Assembly: GCA_027559495.1 (NCBI GenBank)
Contig: JAMXSV010000028.1
Location: 1,178,001-1,242,000, forward strand
Direction: 5' to 3'
Length of the DNA stretch: 64,000 bases
Origin: Aurifilum marmelostoma
Taxonomy: Eukaryota > Ascomycota > Sordariomycetes > Diaporthales > Cryphonectriaceae
This document shows positions 43,499 to 53,136 of this stretch, one piece after another. The notes under the pieces were generated by a model. That model searched no databases, had not been told where the DNA came from, and saw nothing but the letters and a program-made list of their open reading frames with translations. The stretch's first letter is position 1. Every line of letters begins with the position of its first letter. The position numbers and the translations under genes are program-made.

Positions 43499-45145
43499 TC
43501 AGATAGCAGAGCCCTTGCGTTGCCCACAGACACCACAGGTGCCACAATCTCCAGCATTGAGGTAACTCACCCCTCGGCAGGAATCACTCTGACAGCGCCA
43601 GGTCCCTGGAACGCCTTCCGGGACGAGGACGTTGGAACACATAGCGCAGGTCACAGTGTAGGCCGCATTCTCAAACGAACATGAGCCACACGTGCTTCCC
43701 CCAGCCGCTGAGCCTGCCACGCCGCCTGAGGTTGATTGCTCCTTCTTGATAGCAGCCTGCGGCGCGGACCTACTCGTCGGGGTGTGGACCGCTGCTGAGG
43801 CTCTTGATGATTCGCGCGTCTGAGCTCCTGCGCCCCTTTCCGTCACCGCAGACCGCTCGTCCCTCTCGCTGGTGATCTGGTCACCGGCCACGCCGAATGA
43901 GCCTTGTCCGGGTATCTCTCGGCTGGATTGCGGAACCGTGGCACCAGATGAAGCTTCTTGCTTCCTTTGCCCAGCAAGTTTGCTCTGGCTGAGTGCAAAA
44001 TAGGCCGTGATGGAAGACTGTAGCTCCTTCATCTCATTGGCAGCATCCTCGTCGTCTGGATTCTCGTCCTCGCAGACCTTGATCATTCGATTTCCCTTTC
44101 CGTCGATCACTTTCGTCCCGTCGAGATCGACTGCGTCGTCTGCATCGGGATCAATGTCGGCGCCATCCTCGTAGTCACTCTCGCCATCGCTGTCGCTTTC
44201 CTCCTTCTTTACCTTGGGACCCTCTTCCTCCTCCGTCTTTGTAGACTCCTCTTTCTGCTGCTCAAACCTGGCCAGTGCGGCCGCGGCCCTGAGCTCTCTC
44301 CCCCTGTTACTACCCGCCACCCTGGGCGCGGCCTGTGTCCGCTTTCCCTTCTCGAGCTTGACCTTGACGCTGTCGTCAGCACCGAGCGCGACACCATTCT
44401 TGCCAAACTTCTTCTCGATCCGCCTCTGCTTCCTCTCCTGGTAGCTCAGCTCCTCCACGCCACCACCCTTCCTGCCCCTCTTCCTCCTCCTTCGTGACCT
44501 GAACGTCCCGCCACACAGGCTCTCGGGCAGCTCCTCATCCCCCGCCACCAGCGCACCACCTCCAGCCTCCCAGGCCCCCGTACCCAGCAGCGCCCCTCGG
44601 CCCCACATACCCTCCCCCGTATACCCGCGCGCCCAGAGCGAGCGCATCTTGCCTGCATATTGGTTCCGCACCGCCCAAAAGGCCCTGCTGTGGTTCATCT
44701 GCGCGCAGTGAGCCAGCTCGTGCATCATGACCATCTGCACGTAGGCAAAGGGCAGCCAGCGGGTAGGGGAGGAGCCACCACGGCCACCGGGGGCTCGGAG
44801 GACGAGCTGGATGATCTCGCCGGCATTGAAGTTGCGGCCTACAAACTCGCGGTTGGGCTCGTATTCTTCTAAGGTGGTGATGGAGATGTGGTGTTCCCGC
44901 ATAATGGGTACTATTATGAGATGAGTAAGTCTGAGTTGGTTTGCCACTTGAGTAGGGGAGGGGGGGGTGCGAGGTGCTGAATGGCTCCAGAGTTTAAGCA
45001 AGTAGTACATACGGCATTGAGCTGCTATTCGCTCCAAGAACTCCTGGGCTATGGCTTCATGTTCACCCTTGAGTGGTTTGATAAAAATGATACGGTCGTT
45101 GGGCTGGGCCTTTTTCGCATTGAGACGCTGAATCCCGAGCGGCAT
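43499..45145 (-). CDS. WSS1: Wss1-like WLM-domain metalloprotease
   Basis: Wss1/Spartan-type proteases degrade proteins crosslinked to DNA and act in SUMO-linked repair in the nucleus. The start is ATG 45145 (MPLGIQRLNA); upstream codons lack an ATG. The frame is open throughout, but 45012-44911 is best read as a 102-nt intron with no stop (donor GTATGT, acceptor ATAATAG). Removing it joins IAAQC to PIMREHHI, giving 514 aa. The WLM domain carries the zinc-protease motif HELAHCAQMNH: H108, E109, H112, H118. A basic region with an NLS-like SRRRRKRGRKGG follows, then a long acidic linker. The C-terminus has a RanBP2-type zinc finger (CGSC then CAMC, near residues 450-470) and a second Cys-rich unit (CQSDSC, CGTCGVC), as seen in fungal WLM proteins. 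No SUMO-binding motif was confirmed. Confidence 0.88.
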   Translation of the reverse strand: MPLGIQRLNAKKAQPNDRIIFIKPLKGEHEAIAQEFLERIAAQCRMYYLLKLWSHSAPRTPPSPTQVANQLRLTHLIIVPIMREHHISITTLEEYEPNREFVGRNFNAGEIIQLVLRAPGGRGGSSPTRWLPFAYVQMVMMHELAHCAQMNHSRAFWAVRNQYAGKMRSLWARGYTGEGMWGRGALLGTGAWEAGGGALVAGDEELPESLCGGTFRSRRRRKRGRKGGGVEELSYQERKQRRIEKKFGKNGVALGADDSVKVKLEKGKRTQAAPRVAGSNRGRELRAAAALARFEQQKEESTKTEEEEGPKVKKEESDSDGESDYEDGADIDPDADDAVDLDGTKVIDGKGNRMIKVCEDENPDDEDAANEMKELQSSITAYFALSQSKLAGQRKQEASSGATVPQSSREIPGQGSFGVAGDQITSERDERSAVTERGAGAQTRESSRASAAVHTPTSRSAPQAAIKKEQSTSGGVAGSAAGGSTCGSCSFENAAYTVTCAMCSNVLVPEGVPGTWRCQSDSCRGVSYLNAGDCGTCGVCGQRKGSAI

Positions 45146-45798
45146 GATTTGGCCGGTTTTGAATTGCGTCACGACTGGCTTGGCTGCGGACGAGCAGTTC
45201 TGACTGGGGGGGCGTTGAACGAGAATAAGTAACAAGAAACACAGTTGTTTTATGTGAGGCAGTGTCGGCTATGGGTGGCGTCTGTGGTTTTACCTTTCGA
45301 AGATGGAAAAGAGACAAATGTAGAAAGTACCAAGATTGCGAGGTAATAGGGTTTGTGAACTGGATAATTCCAAAAAGTTACCCCGCGACGCGCATTGAAC
45401 CGCGTTGAGGGGGGGGGGCTGCACACACCAATTCAATTAAGCGGAGTTGCCCAGTTCAGTACAGTAGTCCCAGCGTTAAGAAGGCAGGACGCACACCTCC
45501 CAATGACCTCACTTCCTTCCTCATTTTCCCCCTTCTTATCCTTTTTCGACCTCTCCTGGACGATTAAAAAGGAAGGAACATCCGAAGGGTCGAGTTGCCA
45601 AAACACTGATGGGACATATGAGTGATACTGATATCGAGAAAGTATAGTTTGCCAGGCAAAGGCATTCATACTTCTCAGCAGCACTTCTCGATATCCTCAT
45701 GCTGCAGGTTAACCAACACATTGGCATACCTAGTGTACATACATAGACATACATGTTACAATAGATTTCTGTAGTGAAATGCTTCACGTACGGCCTTT
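45146..45798. other. Intergenic, no supported gene
   Basis: 5' region of the Wss1-like gene and 3' side of the kelch gene; includes a 10-G run near 45409-45418. Confidence 0.55.
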
Positions 45799-48232
45799 CT
45801 ATCTCCTCCTCGCACCTGCACCACCTCCCCCACCACCACCGCCAGCTCCTCCCCTGTCGGCCAGCGAGATGACCTCGCTGATACCAGCGGCTTCCTGCTC
45901 ATCCTCGAGCGCCGTGATCTCCTCCCTGCAGTCCCACCACTTCTCCTCGCTCAGCTCAAACGCCCTCGACTTGATCTCCTTGATCGTCAGCGTCTCGGGC
46001 TTGATGCCCTGCCAGCGCAGGCTGGTCATGAGGACTTCCTGCCATTCTGCTGACGTGCGCTGGAAAAAGTCTCTTCTTGACTCGAAAGGCTGTGGAGGAG
46101 AAAGTGAGTTAGCCAATGTGGGTGAGAGATATTATGATTGAACGTGTTGGGGAGGGGAAATGAAAGGAGAGAAAAGGAGGGCGGGATTGTCTTACCCGAG
46201 GATGTGGCAGCCCGTCGTCTACTGATGTGGCGGTTGTGTCTGCTTCTGATTCCGCTTCCTCAGAAGTAGCGCTTGTTGGTGTCGATGCCTCCGAGGCAGT
46301 GTCTTCTGCATCTATACTGGCCGCTTCACCTTGCTTCTTCTTGCGCTTGCTGGCCGTGAACTTGGGCTTCTCCTCCTCTTCTTCTTCCATCTCCACGTCT
46401 TCATCTTCATCCTCTTCATCCTCCATGTCTTCGTCCTCGTCTTCTTCGTCATCTTCCTCGTCCTCAGACTCCTGGTGTGTCACCAACGTGTCAGTCTCTA
46501 GATATCCATGAAACATACTTGGGGCACAGGCAGGACTCACAATCCAGTCTTCCGTCTGCCGGCTGAAGATCTCCTTGCACCCGTCCATCTTGCCGAGATC
46601 AATTGCATACATGTCGTCAAAAGTGAATTCTCGGTCGCCCTTCTCAAACGTGCCGCCGTAGATGTACAGCACGTCGTCCTGGACCGCGAGCTGGGCATTG
46701 AATCTTGGGTGCGGGAACTCCATGGTTACCGGCATGTCGCGCACCGGCTTGTCATCATCGCTGCTTTCCGCGGCTTCTTTCTTGTCCAGCTGCATATCCT
46801 CGGCGTCCTCGATGCTCTTGCCCGTCTCGAGCGCCGCAAGCTGTCGTAGCAGCTCCTCCTCCTTGGCCTGTGCGCGACCTCGCCGTCCGACCCTCTCCTC
46901 GTTGCCGGTCGCCTTCTTCTGTGCCCTCGGCTTTCGCAGCGCGAGCGGGAAGAAGCGGTTCCGCTCTATGTTCCAGGCGAAAAGCCCGTTGAAGAACTCG
47001 CTGTCCATTCCCTCCTCGCTCTCCTCAACGTCACTAAGCAGAGGGGTATGTCGTCAGCATTCCACCTTCAAAGGCCTGTGATGCGTCATCGGAACATGGC
47101 CTAGAACGAAAGGGGGGTGGGGGGGGGGAATGAAAAGGAAATAGGGTGAAACCTACTGCACACCGCCAAACAAGATTCCTCTACCCTTATGGTACGCCAT
47201 CGTAGCCCCCGCACGCTTCGGCTCCGGCGCATTCGCAGGCTTCTTCCTCCTTTCCCACCGCACCGTCGGCGGCGCACCCGAAGGCGCATCGGACGCTGGT
47301 GGTGTGATGCGTAGGTAAAAGCAATCCTGATGGACCATGGGCCGCAGTACATTCTTGGGACCACCACCGCCGCCGCCCTTGCCACCTTTGCCTCCTCCGC
47401 CGCCACCTCCGCCTCCCGCCGTGGCCTTGACACGCGAGTAGCCGCCAAAGAGCACGGCGCCCTGCTCGTGCGGAAGAAGAGTGAAGCTGGACCTGGCGTC
47501 GGGCTTGAGCTGGGCGGGCGGCAGGGCGGGCGAGAACCACGTGAAATTGACCGTGTCGTATAGCCACAGGTCGGCGAGGTACCGGGTGCTGTTGGCCGTG
47601 TCCTGGAAGCCGCCAAAGAGGATGATGTACTGCTTGAAGTAGGTCATGCGGTGACCGCTGCGGGCAGGCGGTGTCTTACCCTTGGGCTCGAGGCGGGTCC
47701 ACTCGCGCGTGTTGGGCTCGAGGCGCCAGAAGTCATTGTAGTGGTAAAAAGTGCCCTGCTTCGGACTCGAGAACTCGCCGCCAAACAGGTAAACGTACTG
47801 CGCCTGGTTGCCGCCGCGGCACCACGCGTGGCCGGACCGGGGCAGCGGCGCATTGGGGCTCGTCACCGTCTTCCACACGTCGCGGTCGATGTGGTATATG
47901 TGCAGGTCATTGAAAAAGGTCGCCAACGCACCGTTGAAGTACTCGCCGCCAAACAGGAGCAGCTGGTTGCTGTTGGACGGGCTGGCCAGGAAGCACGAGG
48001 CAGACCGCGGCTTGGGAGGGCCCTCGGCCACCACCTCTGTGATCTTGAGAAACTGCTCCTGGGCGCGCTGGTACTCGGCCAGCACCTCATCCAGGTCGAC
48101 GTCCTCGGCATCGCTCCCCTCGAGCTTGGACGCCTTGGTCTTGGCCTTCTTGTCGGCCTTCTTCTCCTGCTTGGCCTTCTTCTCTGCGAGCTTGGCCTTC
48201 TTGTCGCCGGATTTCTTGTCCTTCTTGCCCAT
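45799..48232 (-). CDS. KEL3: Kelch-repeat protein, Kel3/KLHDC4 type
   Basis: A kelch beta-propeller protein related to yeast Kel3 and human KLHDC4; the biochemical role is poorly known. Four exons read leftward: 48232-47157, 47033-46541, 46471-46196, 46089-45799, giving 711 aa. Introns are 123, 69 and 106 nt; the 69-nt one (46540-46472, GTGAGT/CACCAG) has no stop and keeps frame. The N-terminus is a Lys/Ala-rich helix (residues 1-40). Kelch units follow with LLLFGGEYFNG, YVYLFGGEFSSPK, YIILFGGFQDT, AVLFGGYSRV, RGILFGGV and LYIYGGTFEKGD, the later ones split by a Gly-rich and a Lys/Glu-rich insertion. A long Asp/Glu run (EDEEDDEEDEDED) precedes a conserved C-terminal helical domain beginning PFESRRDFFQRTSAEWQEVL, typical of this subfamily, and a Gly/Arg tail. 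Probably nucleolar or cytoplasmic; unproven. Confidence 0.9.
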
Positions 48233-49152
48233 GATGGTAGTAAGTAATGGGTTAGTTACATACGAGAGCAGCTTGATATGCTCGTTCTATTGTTCTGACA
48301 GCTCGGTTGGCGCTGCTTGCTGAGCTCGCCCCGGGTTGTCTCTGTATGTGTGGGTTTGAGAAAATCCGATGATCAAAATGGGCGGGCAAGCAGTTTGCTT
48401 GACTTGAATGGAGAAATTCTTGACTCTCTCCAAGGAAGAGGGGGGCGGATTGGGAGAAGAAATTTGACCAGACTCGATAAGCACTTCACCGAGTCTCGAA
48501 CATTGAGACTGCAGACCTTTTTTAACAAACTTGATCAAATTATAGTAGTTTCATTATTTTTGGTCTTGGGTCGTGAAAATGGAGGGGTCAAAACTCATAC
48601 CCAAGTTCTAGTGCTGAGGTACTGTAGCTGTGGCAGCTCTGTAGGTCCTGACCACTACAGGTACGATAGAGGGGTAGGTAGGTGGGGTAGTTACAGTGCT
48701 GCAGGCATGGTTCAGCCAGACCTAACCCCGCCACCGCGCCCCATAGAAACCCCCCCCCCCCTGCCCTAGGAATCTGGGAAGAGGAAGGAATACATTTCAA
48801 CGTCTTTCTCCCCAAAGCTTAAATCCTGGAATGATTTCCGAGGAGGAAAAAAAACTTCCAAAAAGCAGCCATATATTCCTGGCAGATGACATTATCTTAC
48901 TGTCTGCCTGTTATCAAAATATAAACAATAGAAATACCCACCTAACAGTTTAAAATGGTACCCCCCCCCCGAGTCCTATTGGTCCTGAGAGTCCAATCTA
49001 ACCCAGTGTCCCCCTCCCCTTCCTGACCTTGCCTTGAAAAACGCCACATATTTTGCAGACCCTTCGCTCCAGGGTGTATAACAATGTCCCTATCGTCAAG
49101 ATTCCAAAACAGCAAAGGTGTTCATCTCTCATCATACAACAAAACACCGGCC
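48233..49152. other. Intergenic, no supported gene
   Basis: Contains C-runs of 12 near 48750-48761 and 10 near 48961-48970. It is the promoter side of the kelch gene and the 3' side of the F-box gene. Confidence 0.55.
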
Positions 49153-52100
49153 CTACATAACCACACACTTTTTGTCCTTCGCGCCCTTCTGGGCCTCCGC
49201 TTCATAATAGTGGTACGGTCTCGTCGCACGCCCTCCAGCCGTCGTCATGGTGATGTCTGTCCACGCACTCTGGCTCATCATGTCAAATTCCGGTTCACTA
49301 GGCCGGCTCTTCCTTGATCTTCTGCTCTTGCTTCGACTTGGCCGCCAGCCCTTCTTCTTTGCGTCGGCGATGTTCTTGGCAGCGCTGCGCTCTGCGCGAG
49401 AAGGACGTCGGTTCAGGGACGAGTTCCGGTTCGAGAAGTCGCTTGGTGCCGGCGGGTGGTTCAGGAAGCTTGGAACGAGCTGGCCTTGCTCCTGTCCAAG
49501 GTAAATGCTCTCTAGTCTTTCGGCTGGCCTTGGGATACCTGGGCTCCGGCCAGGGCGTGGGTGCCGCGGAACCGGGGCAACGATGGGAACGCCGGCACGG
49601 GCATCCAGCGGCTGTCCTGTAGGCGCATCGTACGCACCCTGGATACCAGTGGGAGTGCTGATGATCAAGGGCTGATCGGGCGCCTGGTTCGCGTGATCCA
49701 TTGCGTGAACGCCACGCGGTGGCGATGGGGCCATCGCTAGAGGCTGGGCATACGCCAGTTGTGGGTGTTGGTAGAATGTCTGGGCCGTCCCAGGTCGGGT
49801 CGACTGTTGCACAATAGAGAGAGGCCGAGTTCTTTCGTCACTCCGGCTGTGAGCCCGACTCTGCGCTCGACTCTGGCTTCGGCTCTCGCTCCGACTTGAC
49901 GCACGGATGCGAGGCAGATGGAATCCAGTTGAAATGCGCCGAGCTAGCGAGGACTGCCGGCTACTCGCCCGTTCCTCGGACGGCAGCTCCTGCGGAGGCG
50001 GTGGTGGTAGGTTATGGGCTGCTATATCGCTCATCGTAGTGTGTGTCGCTGGAGCTGTGAAGGGGTATCCTCTGGGGGCAGCTGAGGGTAGGTGTGGGAT
50101 AGGAGGTGGTATCGGCCACGTCTGAGAGTGCACAACAGGAATTGGATACGTGGCACCGGCTGTGTGCGGGTTCCACGTCGAGTCTGCTGGTGAATTTTCC
50201 ACCATAGCCTGTCCAACGTTGGAGGGATGGTAAGGAGGTTGTGTAGCCCTGGCGGCAGTTGTCTGGATGCGCGGGACCAGCGGGATGGATCGCTGAGTGC
50301 CCGTGTAAGGCGTGGTAGTCGAAAGTGATGGTGATGGGTCAAACCTAAGGCCCACAGGCGCCTGGGAAACATCGCTGCCCTCAGTATGCCGATGCTCTGC
50401 GGGCACGCTGTCCTGTGGGCGTGGGGTATCGGGCGGTGACACGTTGTAGATATCATCCTCTTCGTAGTGCGATGTCCCCGCCGCGGAAGGATCCGCCGGA
50501 ATTTGCTGAACCGAGGGCATGGTTGGGTAGCTTGATAAGCGGTGGTGTGCAGTGCTAGCAAGGGGCGTCCTCACAGTGTGATCCGGCATATATGTTTGGC
50601 GCCTTGAGGATCGCTCTTGTGATTGTGCCGGCACGCCGCCCACAAGCCCAGCCGAGGTGGAAGGTCGGTGTTCCTGAGGAATAGGCGGAACCGGGGGGAT
50701 AGATCGATTCGAAGATACAGGTGGTACAGGAGGCACATCCTCATCTCGCGTGTGAATTTGTCCCGAGTTTATCACGGGCACCATTGAGTGACGCAGAAAC
50801 ACGGGCGCCTCTCCAGGATCCTCCTTCTGGTAAGGTGGTGGTGGTGGGACCCAGTTGTCCGCGTCGCTCTCGTGAGGGTGCTCGTTTCGCCCGTCGGCCC
50901 GGCGGTACTCAATAGGGGCTCCTGACGAGGTCGTTGGGTTGCGTTGTCTGTGGTTTGCAGCCGCTGTTGCCGCCCGACGCAGAGTTGTGATGGACCGTGG
51001 TCCAGTATGCGAGTACGGCGCATCGAGAGCCTCCACCTGCTCAAGAACAGCATTTGTCTCGGTCTCTTCAGTGGCCGCAGAGGCTGGCCGTGGCCGCGTA
51101 GGGGCTGCCCCGACGCGTCGCGGTAAGAGTGGATCGTCGTCATCGTCATCATCATCGACAGACCGCGCAGGGGTCGGCCGTGCAGCCGTCGTCGCAGCCC
51201 TCATCATCGCACTGCGGTTCCCTCTCCTTTGTGCCACGGTGCGCCTTCTGACGATGGCAACCTCGGTCTCCAGATCACGACGCTCCTCCTCGAGGACCTC
51301 AGGCTCCTTCATTCCTACCTCGATCGTGACCTCATTGACACAGCCATCGTCCAGCGCGTAGTCAAAGTCGACAAGCGTGAGCCTGCCACCGTCTTCGAAG
51401 TCCATGCCATCATCGTCCATACTGATCGGCTTGGCGGGTGTGGCTCCCTTTGCGGTGATGACCAGACGCTCTTTCAACGAGTGGTCTCCAAAGGAGGCTA
51501 CCCACTTGAGTGTAGAGACACCGCTGAGCTCTGCAGCCTTGAAGCCACCCAGCAGAGTATTCCGATATCTGTCACATAGCAGCTGCCACTGAGGAACCCT
51601 AGTCTCTCCAGCTTCCTGCGTTCGAGGACGAGACCGCATGGAAGATCCGCTGACGCTGCGAGCCACCCCTCCCGAACCGCCGTTCACTTCGAGTGAACTA
51701 CTCGAGGTATCTGGGACGGCCTCGAGATCTTCTGGTATACCATACAGCCATACTTCCTTGCCCTGGAACCCGGCTGAGACAAGCTCACCACTATAAGATG
51801 CCGAAGGTAGGGTACAGGGCACTAATTTGGAGGGAGTATTTGAGATTGGTCCGGTGAAGTACGTAGTGCCGTTCCGCAGGTCATCGATGCGAACGGCACG
51901 GAACGTCTCGAAGCTACGGTCGTAGGTGAAGGTCCAAGACGCCTCATCATGGCTCGACTCCTGGAGCAGCACGGCATGACTGCAGTCGCGACTGGAGTTT
52001 GGGAACAGAATGGATGTCGTCCAGAGGGCACTGATGTCCTCATTTGACATCTGAGCGCCCGGATCGTAATAGGGCGCCGTCAGGATCACAGTATTCGGCT

Positions 52101-53136
52101 GTGCTGAATGGAGGGTAGTGCCTAGGATCTGGGTGCCGTCCAGGGAAAAGGCCAGTGCGTCAACGCCATCACACTTCACAGACCTCCTCTCCGTGGCCAA
52201 GGCACCCGGGTTCAGCGCCTGGACCTCGATGCCGCCCTCGTAAGCAGCGGCCAGGACATTGCCGCATGGCGACAGGGCAATGGCCCGAGGGCTATGGTCG
52301 AGAATGATGGACTGTGTACGCTTCGGAGGGGTCTGTGTGAGGTCGTAGAGGTCGACCTGCATCTCAGTCAAGAGCACGGCGAGCAAGGATCCATCGTCCT
52401 TGATGCACGTCGCAACGGGCCGCCGGAGGATCTTCAGTTCCCTCTCCACGGAGATTGTGGGGCCGCGGAGGTCGATGATGTGGATCCGGGACGAGTTGTA
52501 CGCAAGCATGTAGTGGCCCTTTGGTGACGGGCTGAAGGACATGCCATCCCCGCCAGGGCATGAGGATGAGCTGATCGAGTTGGACACGAGCTTGATCTCG
52601 GTATGGTTGGGACGCAGGTATGCGGCGAACAGATTGCGCTTGACCTCGCGGGCGAAGAGCTTCCTCAGCTGCGGCAGGTTCTCCTGCTTGCCATCAGGCT
52701 CCCTCTTGTGACTCGACGAATACGAGGGACACCTCATCAGCTGGGTCGCGTAGAGATGGCCCTGCTGTGATGCGCTCCGCCATTTCGAGTTGAGCAGGAT
52801 CAAAGATGCGAACGCGTCCGGGTCGGCAACTTCTAGAATTCTAATTTACAGGGGCCATTTGGTTAGTCACCTCGTTGGATCACATCATCCCGGACCATAA
52901 GGAGAGAGTCCGGGAGAGAGATAGAGAGAAAGTAGGGAAAAGCAAAAAAGATTGCCTCACTGTTGGATGATCTCCTCTGGCAGATTGTGAAAGGCAGCAG
53001 GCCGAAATTCATCGTCATCCAGATCGTCGTCCTCAAACTCCGAGTCGCTCATTATGGGCGGTTTCTCGATTGAGGACCGCCTCGGGACGGTCTCGTCGAC
53101 GGCGACGACCACCTCACCAGTGGAGACATGCGACAT
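49153..53136 (-). CDS. Large F-box protein with beta-propeller-like region and C-terminal CaaX box
   Basis: Two exons, leftward: 53136-52961 and 52840-49153 (1287 aa). The 120-nt intron (GTGAGG/AATTAG) joins LPEEIIQQ to ILEVADPDAF. F-box motif: FHNLPEEIIQQIL and FASLILLNSKW (about residues 50-80), the Skp1-binding element of SCF ubiquitin ligases. Residues about 120-450 look like a divergent WD40-type beta-propeller (MSFSPSPKGHYMLAYNSSRI, IALSPCGNVLAAAYEGGI, ALAFSLDGTQILGTTLHS). An acidic D-run and a very long Pro/Ser/Arg-rich disordered region follow, including many RSxS repeats (SRSESRSQSRAQSRAHSRSD). The last residues are KGAKDKKCVVM: a basic patch and a canonical CaaX box, expected to be farnesylated (X = Met). 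The protein may therefore be a membrane-anchored substrate receptor. Similar fungal F-box proteins exist, but I know of no functional work. Confidence 0.85.

Noticed and set aside
47330..48323. Frames of 70-200 codons antisense to the kelch gene
   Set aside because: All lie opposite well-supported kelch exons and have no motif of their own.
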